A DNA stretch of 64,000 nt, taken from assembly GCF_900156815.1 (NCBI RefSeq), contig NZ_FTOT01000007.1:124001-188000 (forward strand), written 5' to 3'. The stretch comes from Gemmobacter megaterium (lineage in GTDB: Bacteria > Pseudomonadota > Alphaproteobacteria > Rhodobacterales > Rhodobacteraceae). How positions within the stretch are numbered: position 1 is the first letter of the stretch; every line of letters begins with the position of its first letter. This document shows, one piece after another, positions 50,392 to 59,301 of the stretch. The notes beneath the pieces were generated by a model. The model worked only from the letters and a program-made list of their open reading frames with translations. It was not told the DNA's origin and searched no databases. Both the position numbers and the translations under genes were made by a program.

Positions 50392-51947
50392 TCCGGCTGG
50401 GTGACATGATCACGCGCGCCGCGCGCATGGCTGGCGACGCTCCGGCGCTGACCTGCGGTGCCCACGCGCTGACATGGCGGCAGGTCGAAACCAGATGCTG
50501 GCGTGTCGCGCGGGCCTTGCGGGACATGGGCACCGCCCCTGGGGATCGGGTGGCCTATCTGGGGCTGAACTCACACCGCTACTTTGAATGCTATTTCCTG
50601 CCATCGCGGATCGGCGCGATCTCGGTGCCGCTGAACATACGCTATGCGCCGCCGGAACTGGCCGCCGTGGTGCAAGGCTGCGCGCCCCATGTCCTGATCG
50701 CGGATCGGGCGCATTGGGACCTGGCCCGCCAGATGCAGCAATTGGCAGGCATTCCCCATCTCGTATTTGCCGATGACGGACCGGCGCCCGACGGGGCACC
50801 AGGCTATGACGATCTGGCCGCAGGTGACGGACCAGACGACGGAGCGGACATCGACGCGCTGGGGTCGCAATCCGATGACACATTCATCCTGTTCTACACT
50901 GGCGGAACAACAGGCCACCCCAAGGGCGTGATGCTGACGCACGCAAATCTGTTTGCGAACACCCAGGGGGGGATCCCGCTCTATGGGTTCAAGGAGCACG
51001 AGGTCCAGATGCTGTCGGGGCCGATGTTCCACCTTGGGTCGGGGTCGCGGGTGTTTACCGCCGCCTATCTGCTGCACCATACCGTCATCGTTCCAAAGTT
51101 CGACCCGGTCGCTGCGATGGAAACCATTCAGGCCCACGGCATTGCAACAGTCCAGATGGTGCCAACCATGCTGGCCATGCTGCTGGAGCACCCGGACTTT
51201 GCCCGCTACGATCTGTCGTCGGTGCGCCTGGTGACCTATGGCGCGGCTGTGATGCCCCAGGCCCTTTTGGCGCGGGTGATGGAGGCGCTGCCGGGTATCG
51301 CGTTCTGCCAGGGGTTCGGCATGACCGAATGCTCGCCCCTGGTCACCGCGCTGACCCCGGACCAGCACTATGTCGGCTCTGCGACGTTGGGCACGATCGG
51401 GCGCCCGGCGCCGCATGTCGATCTGCGCATCGTGGATGACCGGGATCGGGATGTGCCTCCGGGAACCACGGGCGAGATTCTGACCCGTGGCCCGCATGTG
51501 ATGAAGGGCTACTGGAACCAGCCCGCGCTGACAGCTCGGGCGCTGCGTGGCGGCTGGTATCACACCGGCGATGCCGCATGGCAGGAATCCGACGGTTTCG
51601 TCCATCTGGCAGGCCGGACGGTCGAAATGATCGTGACCGGGGGCGAAAACGTCTATCCGGTGGAAACAGAGAATGCGCTTGCGCTGCATCCTGCGGTGGC
51701 CGAGGCGGCGGTGGTCGGCTTGCCCGATCCCCGCTGGGGGGAACGCGTACATGCGGTTGTGCGGCTGAAGCCGGGCCAGAGCGCATCCGCATCCGATCTG
51801 ACCGAATTCTGCCGTGCCCGTGTGGCCGGCTACAAGCTGCCGCGCAGCTTCACTTTCCGCGACACGCCACTGCCCCTGACCCATGTCAACAAGGTCGACA
51901 AGGCACGGCTGAAACGCGAGGCCGCCGAACTGGCCATCACGGCCTGA
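50388..51947 (+). CDS. acyl-CoA ligase (AMP-forming), class I adenylating enzyme
   Basis: A 519-residue enzyme that activates a carboxylic acid to its CoA thioester through an acyl-adenylate. The P-loop is LFYTGGTTGHPKGVMLTH, followed by QGFGMTECSP, the hinge region YHTGDAAWQESDGFVHLAGR (core HTGDAA) and the A10 lysine near VNKVDKARLKRE. The start is uncertain: ATG 50388 gives the usual family N-terminus (MIRLGDMITRAAR), while ATG 50349 adds 13 residues. It leads the TRAP transporter genes, which suggests that it activates the imported acid. Confidence 0.88.
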   Translation: MIRLGDMITRAARMAGDAPALTCGAHALTWRQVETRCWRVARALRDMGTAPGDRVAYLGLNSHRYFECYFLPSRIGAISVPLNIRYAPPELAAVVQGCAPHVLIADRAHWDLARQMQQLAGIPHLVFADDGPAPDGAPGYDDLAAGDGPDDGADIDALGSQSDDTFILFYTGGTTGHPKGVMLTHANLFANTQGGIPLYGFKEHEVQMLSGPMFHLGSGSRVFTAAYLLHHTVIVPKFDPVAAMETIQAHGIATVQMVPTMLAMLLEHPDFARYDLSSVRLVTYGAAVMPQALLARVMEALPGIAFCQGFGMTECSPLVTALTPDQHYVGSATLGTIGRPAPHVDLRIVDDRDRDVPPGTTGEILTRGPHVMKGYWNQPALTARALRGGWYHTGDAAWQESDGFVHLAGRTVEMIVTGGENVYPVETENALALHPAVAEAAVVGLPDPRWGERVHAVVRLKPGQSASASDLTEFCRARVAGYKLPRSFTFRDTPLPLTHVNKVDKARLKREAAELAITA

Positions 51948-51980
51948 TCCGGCAAGACGGGGCGCCGCCCCACCGAAGCC

Positions 51981-52000
51981 CCGCCGCAGAGCGGGGCCGA
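51981..52000 (+). terminator. hairpin between acyl-CoA ligase and dctP
   Basis: GCCCCGC and GCGGGGC form a 7-bp stem in the 75-nt gap after the ligase gene, with a smaller GC stem (GGGGC/GCCCC) just before it. No T run follows. It may protect or terminate the upstream message while dctP is read at a higher level. Confidence 0.4.
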
Positions 52001-52022
52001 CGACCAACAGGAGGAGGACGTA

Positions 52023-53090
52023 ATGACCAACCGATTGATGACATCCCTGGGTGCATTGACCCTGGGCCTGGGGCTGGCAACCGCCGCCCCCGCGCAGATG
52101 ACCCTGACCTACACCGAAGGCGGCCCCAATCGCGGTACACGCGCAGCCGCAGTCGCCGATTTCGCCGAGACGGTCGGCAAGCTGACGAACGGCGAGGTTA
52201 CGGTTGACGTGCATTGGGGCGGCGCGCTTGTCGGGCTGACCGCGACACTGGGTGCCGTCCGCGATGGCGTCGCCGACATGGGATCCGTTCTGCAATCCTA
52301 CGACCCGAAGCGTCTGATCGGATATGGCGTTGGCGATCTGCCGACGCAGTACTCCGATCCTTGGGTCATCATGCGCGCCATGTACGAGTTGATGACGACC
52401 GACGAAACCATGGAACGGCTGATGGCCGAACAGAACGTCGTCTATCTGGCCAACTTCACCACGACCGGACTGAACTTCGAATGCGCCGGGGACAACAAGA
52501 TCGAAGGGATTGCCGATTTCGCCGGAAAGAAGATCCGCGCAAGCGGCACCTATGCCAAGGTTCTGAATGATCTGGGCGCAACCACGATGAACATGGGCTT
52601 CGGCGATGTCTATCAGGCGCTCGACACCCGGCTGATCGACTGCACGACCGGATATTTCTACACGGCACAGGCCTACAAGACCTACGAGGTGGCGAACCAC
52701 TTCTCGATCGCGCAATGGGGTGGCATCGGCGCCTTTGGCATCGCCATCAACAAGGACAGCTATGACGAGCTGAGCGCCGAACAGCAGGGCGCCCTGCGCG
52801 AGGCCGGCAGCCAGATGATCGACCGCTTCGCCAAGGCGCAGCTTGACGAAATGGGCAAGATCCGTGCCGGACTGGAAACCGGCGAGATCGGGCGCAAGGT
52901 GACTTTGGTCGATTTCCCCAAGGAAGACCTGCTCAAGCTGGAAGAGGCCGGAAACGTCCACAACCAGGACTGGGTCAAGGAAATGACAGACCTCGGCCAT
53001 GACGGCCAGGGCCTGTTCGACAAGTACCGGGCACTTCTGGCCAAATACGACGCCGAGCGGCAGGAGAAAGGCTATCCATGGGCGCGCTGA
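52023..53090 (+). CDS. dctP: TRAP transporter substrate-binding protein
   Basis: A 355-residue periplasmic protein of the DctP/TRAP family. Signal peptide at 1-24 (cleavage after APA). Family marks are FAGKKIRASGTYAKVLNDLGA, with the ligand-carboxylate Arg, and MNMGFGDVYQALDTRLIDC. It delivers an organic acid to the DctQM permease. AGGAGGA precedes the ATG. The gene is flanked by a CoA ligase, pointing to a CoA-dependent catabolic route for the ligand. gene symbol denotes the family role, not C4-dicarboxylate specificity. Confidence 0.9.
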   Translation: MTNRLMTSLGALTLGLGLATAAPAQMTLTYTEGGPNRGTRAAAVADFAETVGKLTNGEVTVDVHWGGALVGLTATLGAVRDGVADMGSVLQSYDPKRLIGYGVGDLPTQYSDPWVIMRAMYELMTTDETMERLMAEQNVVYLANFTTTGLNFECAGDNKIEGIADFAGKKIRASGTYAKVLNDLGATTMNMGFGDVYQALDTRLIDCTTGYFYTAQAYKTYEVANHFSIAQWGGIGAFGIAINKDSYDELSAEQQGALREAGSQMIDRFAKAQLDEMGKIRAGLETGEIGRKVTLVDFPKEDLLKLEEAGNVHNQDWVKEMTDLGHDGQGLFDKYRALLAKYDAERQEKGYPWAR

Positions 53091-53629
53091 ATGCGCCTGG
53101 TGCGGGGGGCGGCGACGCTGGCCCCCGCAGCCCGTGGCGTCGCGGACTGGAAACGATAGAGACCCTGTTCGCCGCAATCGGTGCAGTGGCCGTGGCCGCC
53201 ATGAGCGCCTATGTCATCGCAGGCGTGATCATGCGCAACCTGCTGAACATGGCACTTCATGACGAGGCGGTGGTGGTTGGCGAACTGATGATCGCCGCAC
53301 TTGTGCTGCCGCTGGCCAAGGTGGCGGCAGAACACAGCTTCATCACCGTCGATGTGCTGACAGGGCGTTTTGCTGCGCGCCATGCGATCTGGCTGAATGC
53401 GTTGGCGGCGATTGTCGGCCTGATCGCGGCAGGGGCAATGGGATATGCAGGCTGGAGGACGCTCTCCGAGGTGGTGCGCAGCGGCAGTTATTACTACGGA
53501 ATGCTGCAACTGCCCGAATGGCCGGGCAAGACGATGTTCTTTGCCGGATATGTTCTGTTCGCCGTGCGGCTGCTGGATCTGCTGATCCTGGGCACGCTGG
53601 CGCGGCTCAAACGCGAAGGGGCGGCCTGA
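53078..53629 (+). CDS. dctQ: TRAP transporter small permease
   Basis: A 183-residue inner-membrane subunit with four helices (about 28-50, 62-85, 105-127, 148-172) after a hydrophilic N-terminus. ETLFAAIGAVAVAAMSAYVIAGVIMRN (in part) is the usual DctQ opening. It overlaps dctP by 13 bases and its TGA overlaps the dctM ATG, so all three TRAP parts are coupled. Confidence 0.9.
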   Translation: MGALNAPGAGGGDAGPRSPWRRGLETIETLFAAIGAVAVAAMSAYVIAGVIMRNLLNMALHDEAVVVGELMIAALVLPLAKVAAEHSFITVDVLTGRFAARHAIWLNALAAIVGLIAAGAMGYAGWRTLSEVVRSGSYYYGMLQLPEWPGKTMFFAGYVLFAVRLLDLLILGTLARLKREGAA

Positions 53630-54972
53630 TGGATCCGACCACGATTGGCGCAATCGGCTTTGTCGTCGTCCTGTTGCTGCTAGTGTTGCGCGTGCCTATC
53701 GGATTCGCGCTGGCCGCAGTTGCCACGATCTGCGTGTTCCTGGTCTATGCGTGGCGACCCGGACGAGCGTTCAACTTTGATCGGGGCATCAATCCCACGC
53801 TGTCGCTGGTGCACTCCAACGCCTTCGACTTTCTGCATTCATATTCGTTGAGCATGGTGCCGATGTTCATCGCGGCGGGGCATATCGCCTACCACGCCCG
53901 GATTACCACGGACATCTACAATGCCATGCGGATCTGGATGGCCTCGGTTCCCGGCGGGCTGGCCATTGCGTCGCTGTTCGGCTGCGGCGGATTTTCAGCG
54001 ATCACCGGCTCCAGCATGGCCTGTGCCTCTTCGATGGGGCGCATCTGCGTGCCCGAAATGCTGCGCTGGGGCTACAAGCCGTCGCTTGCCGGATCGACGG
54101 TGGCGATGGGCGGAACGCTGGGCGCGCTGATCCCGCCCAGCATCCTGTTCGTCCTGTATGCCCTGTTCACCGAACAATCGGTCAGCCGGCTGTTTCTAGC
54201 GGGCATCATTCCGGGGCTGCTGTCGCTGGCCGGATACATCATCACGGTGATGATCTGGGTACGCATGAACCCGGCGGTCGCACCCAAGGTCGAAATGACC
54301 TTTACCGGGCGCGAGAAACTGCGCGCCGTGCTGATCGCCTGGCCTGCCGCTGCGCTGATGACCATCATCATCGGCGGGATCTATGGCGGGATCTTCACCG
54401 CGACCGAGGCGGCAGCCGTCAGCCTTGGCTTTGCCCTGACCTTCGGGATCGTCTCGCGCCGACTGACGTGGGCGGCCATCATCGACTCCTTTGTGATCAC
54501 GGCAAAATCTTCTGCCGCGCTGTTCTTCATTGCGGTCGGGGCCAAGATCTTTGTCTCGCTGGTGTCCTTGACGGGTGTGACACAGGCATTCGTGGATCTG
54601 ATCCAGTCATCCAATCTGGCGCAGTGGCAGGTGCTGACCTGCATCGTTCTGCTATATCTGGTGCTGGGCGTATTCCTCGACCCGATCGGCACGATGCTGC
54701 TGACCCTTCCCTTCGTCATCCCGCTGGTCGAAGGCTATGGGCTGGATCTGGTGTGGTTCGGTGTGATCGTCGTCAAGCTGCTGGAGATCGGTCTGGTGAC
54801 GCCACCAATGGGGTTGAATGTGTTTGTCGTCGCCTCTGTCGCTGGCAAGGAGGTGGATGCCACAACGACGTTCAAGGGCGTGGCCCGGTTCCTGACCGGA
54901 GACCTTGTGGTACTGGCCTTGCTGGTCGCATTCCCCATCCTGTCGCTGTTCGTACCCAATTCGATGAACTGA
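53629..54972 (+). CDS. dctM: TRAP transporter large permease
   Basis: A 447-residue inner-membrane transport subunit with about 12 helices. FGCGGFSAITGSSMACASSMG and GGTLGALIPPSILFVLYAL are the conserved TRAP-M motifs (first repeat), and DPIGTMLLTLPFVIPLVEGYG belongs to the second. Transport is driven by a Na+ or H+ gradient. It starts on the dctQ stop codon (TGATG). Confidence 0.93.
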   Translation: MDPTTIGAIGFVVVLLLLVLRVPIGFALAAVATICVFLVYAWRPGRAFNFDRGINPTLSLVHSNAFDFLHSYSLSMVPMFIAAGHIAYHARITTDIYNAMRIWMASVPGGLAIASLFGCGGFSAITGSSMACASSMGRICVPEMLRWGYKPSLAGSTVAMGGTLGALIPPSILFVLYALFTEQSVSRLFLAGIIPGLLSLAGYIITVMIWVRMNPAVAPKVEMTFTGREKLRAVLIAWPAAALMTIIIGGIYGGIFTATEAAAVSLGFALTFGIVSRRLTWAAIIDSFVITAKSSAALFFIAVGAKIFVSLVSLTGVTQAFVDLIQSSNLAQWQVLTCIVLLYLVLGVFLDPIGTMLLTLPFVIPLVEGYGLDLVWFGVIVVKLLEIGLVTPPMGLNVFVVASVAGKEVDATTTFKGVARFLTGDLVVLALLVAFPILSLFVPNSMN

Positions 54973-54977
54973 GACGT

Positions 54978-55004
54978 TCCGGCCCGCCGCCTGGGTGGGC
55001 CGGA
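54978..55004 (+). terminator. hairpin after dctM
   Basis: TCCGGCCC and GGGCCGGA form an 8-bp stem just after the dctM stop, followed by GATTTG rather than a T run. It may attenuate expression of the downstream enzymes relative to the transporter. Confidence 0.4.
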
Positions 55005-55022
55005 GATTTGAAAGGATCGCCC

Positions 55023-56069
55023 ATGCCATCCGGTTCGGCCCCTCGGGCCATGGCAATCGACGCCCCCGGCCCGGCCCAGGTCGTGCCGCTTGCGCCCGGC
55101 CTGTTATGGGCGCGTGTCGCGCTGCCGCTGGTGCTGGATCACGTCAACATCTACCTGATCGAGGATGATGGCGGCTGGGCCGTGGTGGATACGGGCGTCA
55201 GCGGTCCCGCGACGCGCGCCGCCTTTGCCGCGCTGTTGTCGGGGCCCCTGCACGGCCAGCGGTTTACCCGGCTGATCGTGACCCATCATCACCCCGACCA
55301 CATCGGCCATGCCGGACAGCTTTGCGCGGATCATGGCCTGCCCTTGCTGACAAGCCTGACCGCCTATCTCAGTTGCCTGACACTGCTGTCGAACCCCTCG
55401 CGTCTGGGCGATGGATTCTATGCCGACTTTTACAGCCGCCACGGAATGGCCCCCGACGTCGCCGAGCGCATGAAGGGATGGGGCAAGCATTATGCCGGGC
55501 TGGTGGGCGCCCCGCCTACAACCTTTACCCGCCTGCTGGCCGGGGACCGGCTGGATATCGGCGGGCGGGTGTTCGACATCCTGTCAGGTGATGGTCATGC
55601 ACCGGAACAGCTTATGCTGTACAGCCGTGCCGACAACATCCTGCTGGCGGCCGATCAGGTGCTGCTGGGCATCTCGCCCAATGTCAGCGTCTGGCCAACC
55701 GAACCGGACAGCAACCCGCTAGGTCACTATCTGCGATCGCTCGCAGATCTGGCGATGGTCGTGCCAGATGACGCGCTTGTCCTGCCCGGCCATCGTCAAC
55801 CGTTTTTCGGGCTCCATGCCCGCATCGCCGAACTTCGGGCGCATCACGAGGTGCGTCTTTCCGAACTCCTCGGTGCCTGCGTGGGGGCGCAGCCGTCGGT
55901 CGCCGATCTGGTGCCCGTGCTGTTCGACCGCCCGCTCGGGCCGGGGCAACTTGCCTTTGCCTTCAGCGAGACCCACGCCCACGTGAACCACCTTTTGCAA
56001 TCGCGGCAACTGGCGCTCGCAGATGCGGCCGGTCCGCTGCGCTATTCCGCACCCCGCCAAGCGTCCTGA
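55023..56069 (+). CDS. MBL-fold metallohydrolase
   Basis: A 348-residue metallo-beta-lactamase-fold hydrolase. The metal motif is THHHPDHIGHAG (about residue 82), with GDGHAPEQ and PGHRQPF carrying later metal ligands. The N-terminal LVLDHVNIYLIEDDGGWAVVDTG is typical of the subgroup with glyoxalase II-like and thioesterase-like members. Within this cluster a thioesterase or hydrolase step on an acyl-CoA is plausible, but the substrate is unknown. AAGGAT precedes the ATG. Confidence 0.88.
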   Translation: MPSGSAPRAMAIDAPGPAQVVPLAPGLLWARVALPLVLDHVNIYLIEDDGGWAVVDTGVSGPATRAAFAALLSGPLHGQRFTRLIVTHHHPDHIGHAGQLCADHGLPLLTSLTAYLSCLTLLSNPSRLGDGFYADFYSRHGMAPDVAERMKGWGKHYAGLVGAPPTTFTRLLAGDRLDIGGRVFDILSGDGHAPEQLMLYSRADNILLAADQVLLGISPNVSVWPTEPDSNPLGHYLRSLADLAMVVPDDALVLPGHRQPFFGLHARIAELRAHHEVRLSELLGACVGAQPSVADLVPVLFDRPLGPGQLAFAFSETHAHVNHLLQSRQLALADAAGPLRYSAPRQAS

Positions 56070-56080
56070 CGGAGAGACCG

Positions 56081-57037
56081 ATGCCCATTCCCGCCCGCCT
56101 GTCCAACCTGCGCCTTCCACTTGTCGCCGCACCGATGTTCCTCGCCTCGGGGCCCGATCTCGTGGTCGAGACCTGTCGGGCCGGGGTTGTGGGCACGTTT
56201 CCCACGCTCAACTGCCGGACCGTTTCCGCACTAACCGACTGGTTCGCAGAAATCGAAGGGCGCCTGACTACCCATCCAGGGGCGGCCCCCTATGGCGTCA
56301 ATCTGATCGTGCACAAATCCAATGCACGGCTGGACGACGATCTGGCCCAGGTCGTGGCGCACAAGGTGCCGGTGGTCATCACCTCGTTGGGTGCCGTCAG
56401 CGAGATCGTCGAGGCGGTGCATTCCTACGGCGGGCTGGTATTCCACGATGTGATCAACCTGCGCCATGCCGCCAAGGCCGCAGAGGCCGGGGTCGATGGC
56501 ATTGTTGCCGTCAGCGCGGGCGCTGGCGGACATGCCGGATTAACCCATCCTTTTGCCCTGATACAGGAAATCCGCCGGATCTTTGATGGAACGATCCTGA
56601 TGTCCGGCGCGATCAGCACCGGCGCCCAGATCGCAGCCGCCCGGATGGCCGGGGCGGATCTGGCCTATATCGGCACCCGATTCATCGCCACCACGGAATC
56701 CACTGCGCCAGCAGATCACAAGCAGATGATCCTCGATGCAAGCGCCGCAGACATCATCCACACTCCGGCCATTTCCGGGGTCAACGCAAACTTCCTGCGC
56801 CCCTCGATCCGGGCAGCCGGGCTCGACCCCGACAACCTGCCCCCCTACGCAGGAGGACACCGGGGCCATGACGAACGGCCCAAGGCATGGAAGAACATCT
56901 GGTCTGCGGGACAGGGCGTCGGCGCCTGTGATCGCGTGGTTCCGGTGGCGGCGCTGTGCGACGAGCTTGCCCTTGGCTATGACACCGCAATCGCCGCGAT
57001 ATCCGCCGATCCGTTCCGCAACCGACCCCGACCCTGA
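56081..57037 (+). CDS. nitronate monooxygenase / 2-nitropropane dioxygenase-family flavoprotein
   Basis: A 318-residue FMN-dependent TIM-barrel protein. PLVAAPMFLASGPDLVVETCRAG is the family opening, AGAGGHAGLTHPF carries the FMN and catalytic His region, and SGAISTGAQIAAARMAGADLAYIGTRF (in parts) is the phosphate-binding end of the barrel. Members include nitronate monooxygenases, enoyl-ACP reductases of the FabK type and NAD(P)H:quinone reductases, so an enoyl reduction role is possible in this acyl-CoA cluster. It starts 11 nt after the MBL gene. Confidence 0.85.
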   Translation: MPIPARLSNLRLPLVAAPMFLASGPDLVVETCRAGVVGTFPTLNCRTVSALTDWFAEIEGRLTTHPGAAPYGVNLIVHKSNARLDDDLAQVVAHKVPVVITSLGAVSEIVEAVHSYGGLVFHDVINLRHAAKAAEAGVDGIVAVSAGAGGHAGLTHPFALIQEIRRIFDGTILMSGAISTGAQIAAARMAGADLAYIGTRFIATTESTAPADHKQMILDASAADIIHTPAISGVNANFLRPSIRAAGLDPDNLPPYAGGHRGHDERPKAWKNIWSAGQGVGACDRVVPVAALCDELALGYDTAIAAISADPFRNRPRP

Positions 57038-57084
57038 GGCCCGACCGACATGGCCGCACCCTACCCCGCCGACAGGACGCGCCG

Positions 57085-58494
57085 ATGACGACGCCCCTGT
57101 CGCCGGTCGCGCGTCCGGCCAGCATTGCCATGTTGGTGGCGCTGGTGCTCGCTGCGGCCATTCACGAATTGTGGCGCGCGGACTGGACGTGGATACCCGG
57201 CGGAATGGCCCTGTTCGGCTTCCTGCTGCTGGAGTGGCGGCGGCTGGCGCCTGCGGCGCAGCGATTGGCGGCCATCGTCATCGCCCTTGGAACAGGGTTG
57301 CCGCTGGCCAATCTGATCCCGGTCGACACGTTGCACAAGGCGCTCGATCAGGCCCTGTACCTGGGGTTTTTTGTCACTGCATTGGGGGTGTTGCAGGATA
57401 CCGCCGCAGGATCGCCGCTGATCCGCAGGGCGGGCACTGTGCTGCTGTCGCAACCGCCGGGGCGTCGATATTCCGTACTGACTGCGGGTGGTGCATTGAT
57501 GGGCGTTCTGTTGAATCTCGGCGCGCTCAGCCTGTTGGGCACGATGATCGCCCAGGCCAACGAGTCGCTTCGGGCCGAAACCGGGGATCGCATCGCCGGG
57601 ATCCGCTTGCGCCGGATGTCGCTTGCGGTTCTGCGCGGCTTTTGCACCGTTCCGCTGTGGTCGCCTACCTCGATGTCGATGCCGCTGGTGTTCATGGCCC
57701 TGCCAAGCCTGACCTTTCTGGACATTCTGCCCGTTGGCGGCAGCATCGCCTTGGCCTTGCTGACGCTGGGATGGATGCTGGACAGAATGACCTATCCTCG
57801 CAGACCCCAGGCGGCGCAGCCTCCGATCGACCTGAGCCCCCTGATGCAGCTTCTGGGCCTGGTCCTGCTGATCCCTGCTCTGGGCCTTGGCGTGGCCACT
57901 GCGCTGGATATTCGTTCGATCACCGCAATCCTGCTGATCGTGCCGTGTATCGCGCTGGCATGGCAATGGGTGCAGCAGCGTGGTTTCGGTGCCGAACGAC
58001 CCTTGCGGGCCGCAAGGCAGATCCTGCTGGGCCGCACCCTGCCAAGCCTGCCGGACTTGCGGTCGGAGATCACGATCTTTGCAGCGTCTGGCGCATTGGG
58101 GATCCTTCTGATGCCGCTGGTCGATGTCGAAGTGCTGGGCGCCCTTGTGCACTCCATGGGTCTGGGCAAGGGGATGGTGCTGGCGGCCGGGTTCCTGTTC
58201 ATTTCAGGAATGTCGTTCCTGGGCCTGAATCCCATCGTTTCTGTCACGCTGGTGATGGGCGTCTACCCACGCATACCGGGCTTCAGTTTCGAGCCGATTC
58301 ATCTGGCAATGATGGCCCTGTCCGGCTGGTCGGTGGCCGTCGGCCTGTCACCGCTGTCCGCATCGGTTCGAATCGCCGCGCGCAGCGTGGGAGTAGAGGC
58401 GGCGGTGCTTGGACTGCGCTGGAACCGCAGCTATGGCGTGGCTGCCACCCTGTTGCTGACCTGCGCCATGATGCTGACCGGCGAATTTGGATGA
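57085..58494 (+). CDS. uncharacterised multi-pass membrane protein
   Basis: A 469-residue integral membrane protein with about 11-12 hydrophobic segments. I do not recognise the family. Two similar-looking segments with small residues and prolines (MGVLLNLGALSLLGTMI near 135 and SFLGLNPIVSVTLVMGVYP near 380) suggest an inverted repeat of the ion transporter (IT/DASS/ArsB-like) type, and SPTSMSMPLVFMALPSL could be a pore loop. It lies 47 nt after the flavoprotein gene, inside the acid-catabolism cluster, so a second transporter or exporter for a pathway compound is plausible. Confidence 0.7.
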   Translation: MTTPLSPVARPASIAMLVALVLAAAIHELWRADWTWIPGGMALFGFLLLEWRRLAPAAQRLAAIVIALGTGLPLANLIPVDTLHKALDQALYLGFFVTALGVLQDTAAGSPLIRRAGTVLLSQPPGRRYSVLTAGGALMGVLLNLGALSLLGTMIAQANESLRAETGDRIAGIRLRRMSLAVLRGFCTVPLWSPTSMSMPLVFMALPSLTFLDILPVGGSIALALLTLGWMLDRMTYPRRPQAAQPPIDLSPLMQLLGLVLLIPALGLGVATALDIRSITAILLIVPCIALAWQWVQQRGFGAERPLRAARQILLGRTLPSLPDLRSEITIFAASGALGILLMPLVDVEVLGALVHSMGLGKGMVLAAGFLFISGMSFLGLNPIVSVTLVMGVYPRIPGFSFEPIHLAMMALSGWSVAVGLSPLSASVRIAARSVGVEAAVLGLRWNRSYGVAATLLLTCAMMLTGEFG

Positions 58495-58553
58495 ACCGCC
58501 CGGTGTCCCCCTGGCCCAGATCAACGCAACCGGTCCGGGTTGCGCCAGATAGA

Positions 58554-58585
58554 AAATAGGTTTATTATTAACAGATGATCTATTT
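58554..58585 (+). promoter_or_regulatory. candidate MarR operator in front of marR
   Basis: AAATAG (58554-58559) and CTATTT (58580-58585) form an inverted repeat around the AT-rich core TTTATTATTAACAG, directly upstream of the marR ribosome site. A related core, TTAATAATACATAGG, appears in the gap after marR, before the acyl-CoA dehydrogenase genes. Confidence 0.4.
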
Positions 58586-58596
58586 GTGAGGGCTTC

Positions 58597-59100
58597 GTGG
58601 ACAACAAGTCACCCGCCATCAAGCCAGCCAACCGGGATACATCTGGCAACCCGAAGCGTGATCACAAGATCGGCCTTATGTTTCAGCATGTTGCGCGATT
58701 GCGCAACCGCTATTTCGACAAACTGGTCGCCGAGGCCAACCTGACAGCCGGGCAGGTGCGCGTCATCAACCTTCTGCTGCGCAAGCAAGGCATGAGCCAG
58801 GTCGAACTCGCGCGCATCCTCGGTGTGGGCACCGTTGCCGTAAGCGCACAGCTTGACCGGATGGAAAAGAACGGCTGGGTGATCCGCAAGCCAGACGACC
58901 ATGACCGCCGGTCCAACCGCGTCTGGCTGACCGAAGCTGGCCTGGCGACCAAGGACTTCCTGGCGGACGGGTTCGCGCAGTTGAACGACACCGCCTTTGA
59001 TGGGCTGAGCGATGCCGATGTCGATCATCTGATCGCGATGCTGCACCGGATCAGATCGAATCTGGAGACCGCCTGTGCAAAGCATGACGAAGGCACCTGA
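58597..59100 (+). CDS. MarR-family transcriptional regulator
   Basis: A 167-residue winged-helix repressor. The recognition helix region is MSQVELARILGVGTVAVSAQLDRM, and the wing is DDHDRRSNRVWLTEAG (DRRSNRV form), both standard for MarR. Members near acyl-CoA genes often respond to an acyl- or aryl-CoA thioester. GTG 58597 has GTGAGGG upstream. It sits between the transport half and the acyl-CoA dehydrogenase half of the cluster and probably controls one or both. Confidence 0.92.
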   Translation: MDNKSPAIKPANRDTSGNPKRDHKIGLMFQHVARLRNRYFDKLVAEANLTAGQVRVINLLLRKQGMSQVELARILGVGTVAVSAQLDRMEKNGWVIRKPDDHDRRSNRVWLTEAGLATKDFLADGFAQLNDTAFDGLSDADVDHLIAMLHRIRSNLETACAKHDEGT

Positions 59101-59301
59101 TAAATTCTCATATTAATAATACATAGGTAAACAATTATCTTGTGGATCTTATGCAGGCTTGGCATCCTTGCCTGGTAAACCGACAATGGCCTGATGAATC
59201 CGCCCCCTGTCGCAGATCCGGCATTCCCTGCCGAAGATCCGCAGTGCGGGCCGGACCAACCCGCGCGCCAAGGTCGGAAAGACCCGTACGAGAGGTAGTC
59301 A
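59101..59301 (+). promoter_or_regulatory. promoter region of the acyl-CoA dehydrogenase pair
   Basis: The first 50 nt are markedly AT-rich, with TTAATAATACATAGG (about 59112-59126) and ACAA-N5-TTGT just after it, matching parts of the region before marR. A small CGGCA/TGCCG hairpin lies further downstream. GAGAGG is the ribosome site for the dehydrogenase gene. No gene was seen in this 201-nt stretch. Confidence 0.4.
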
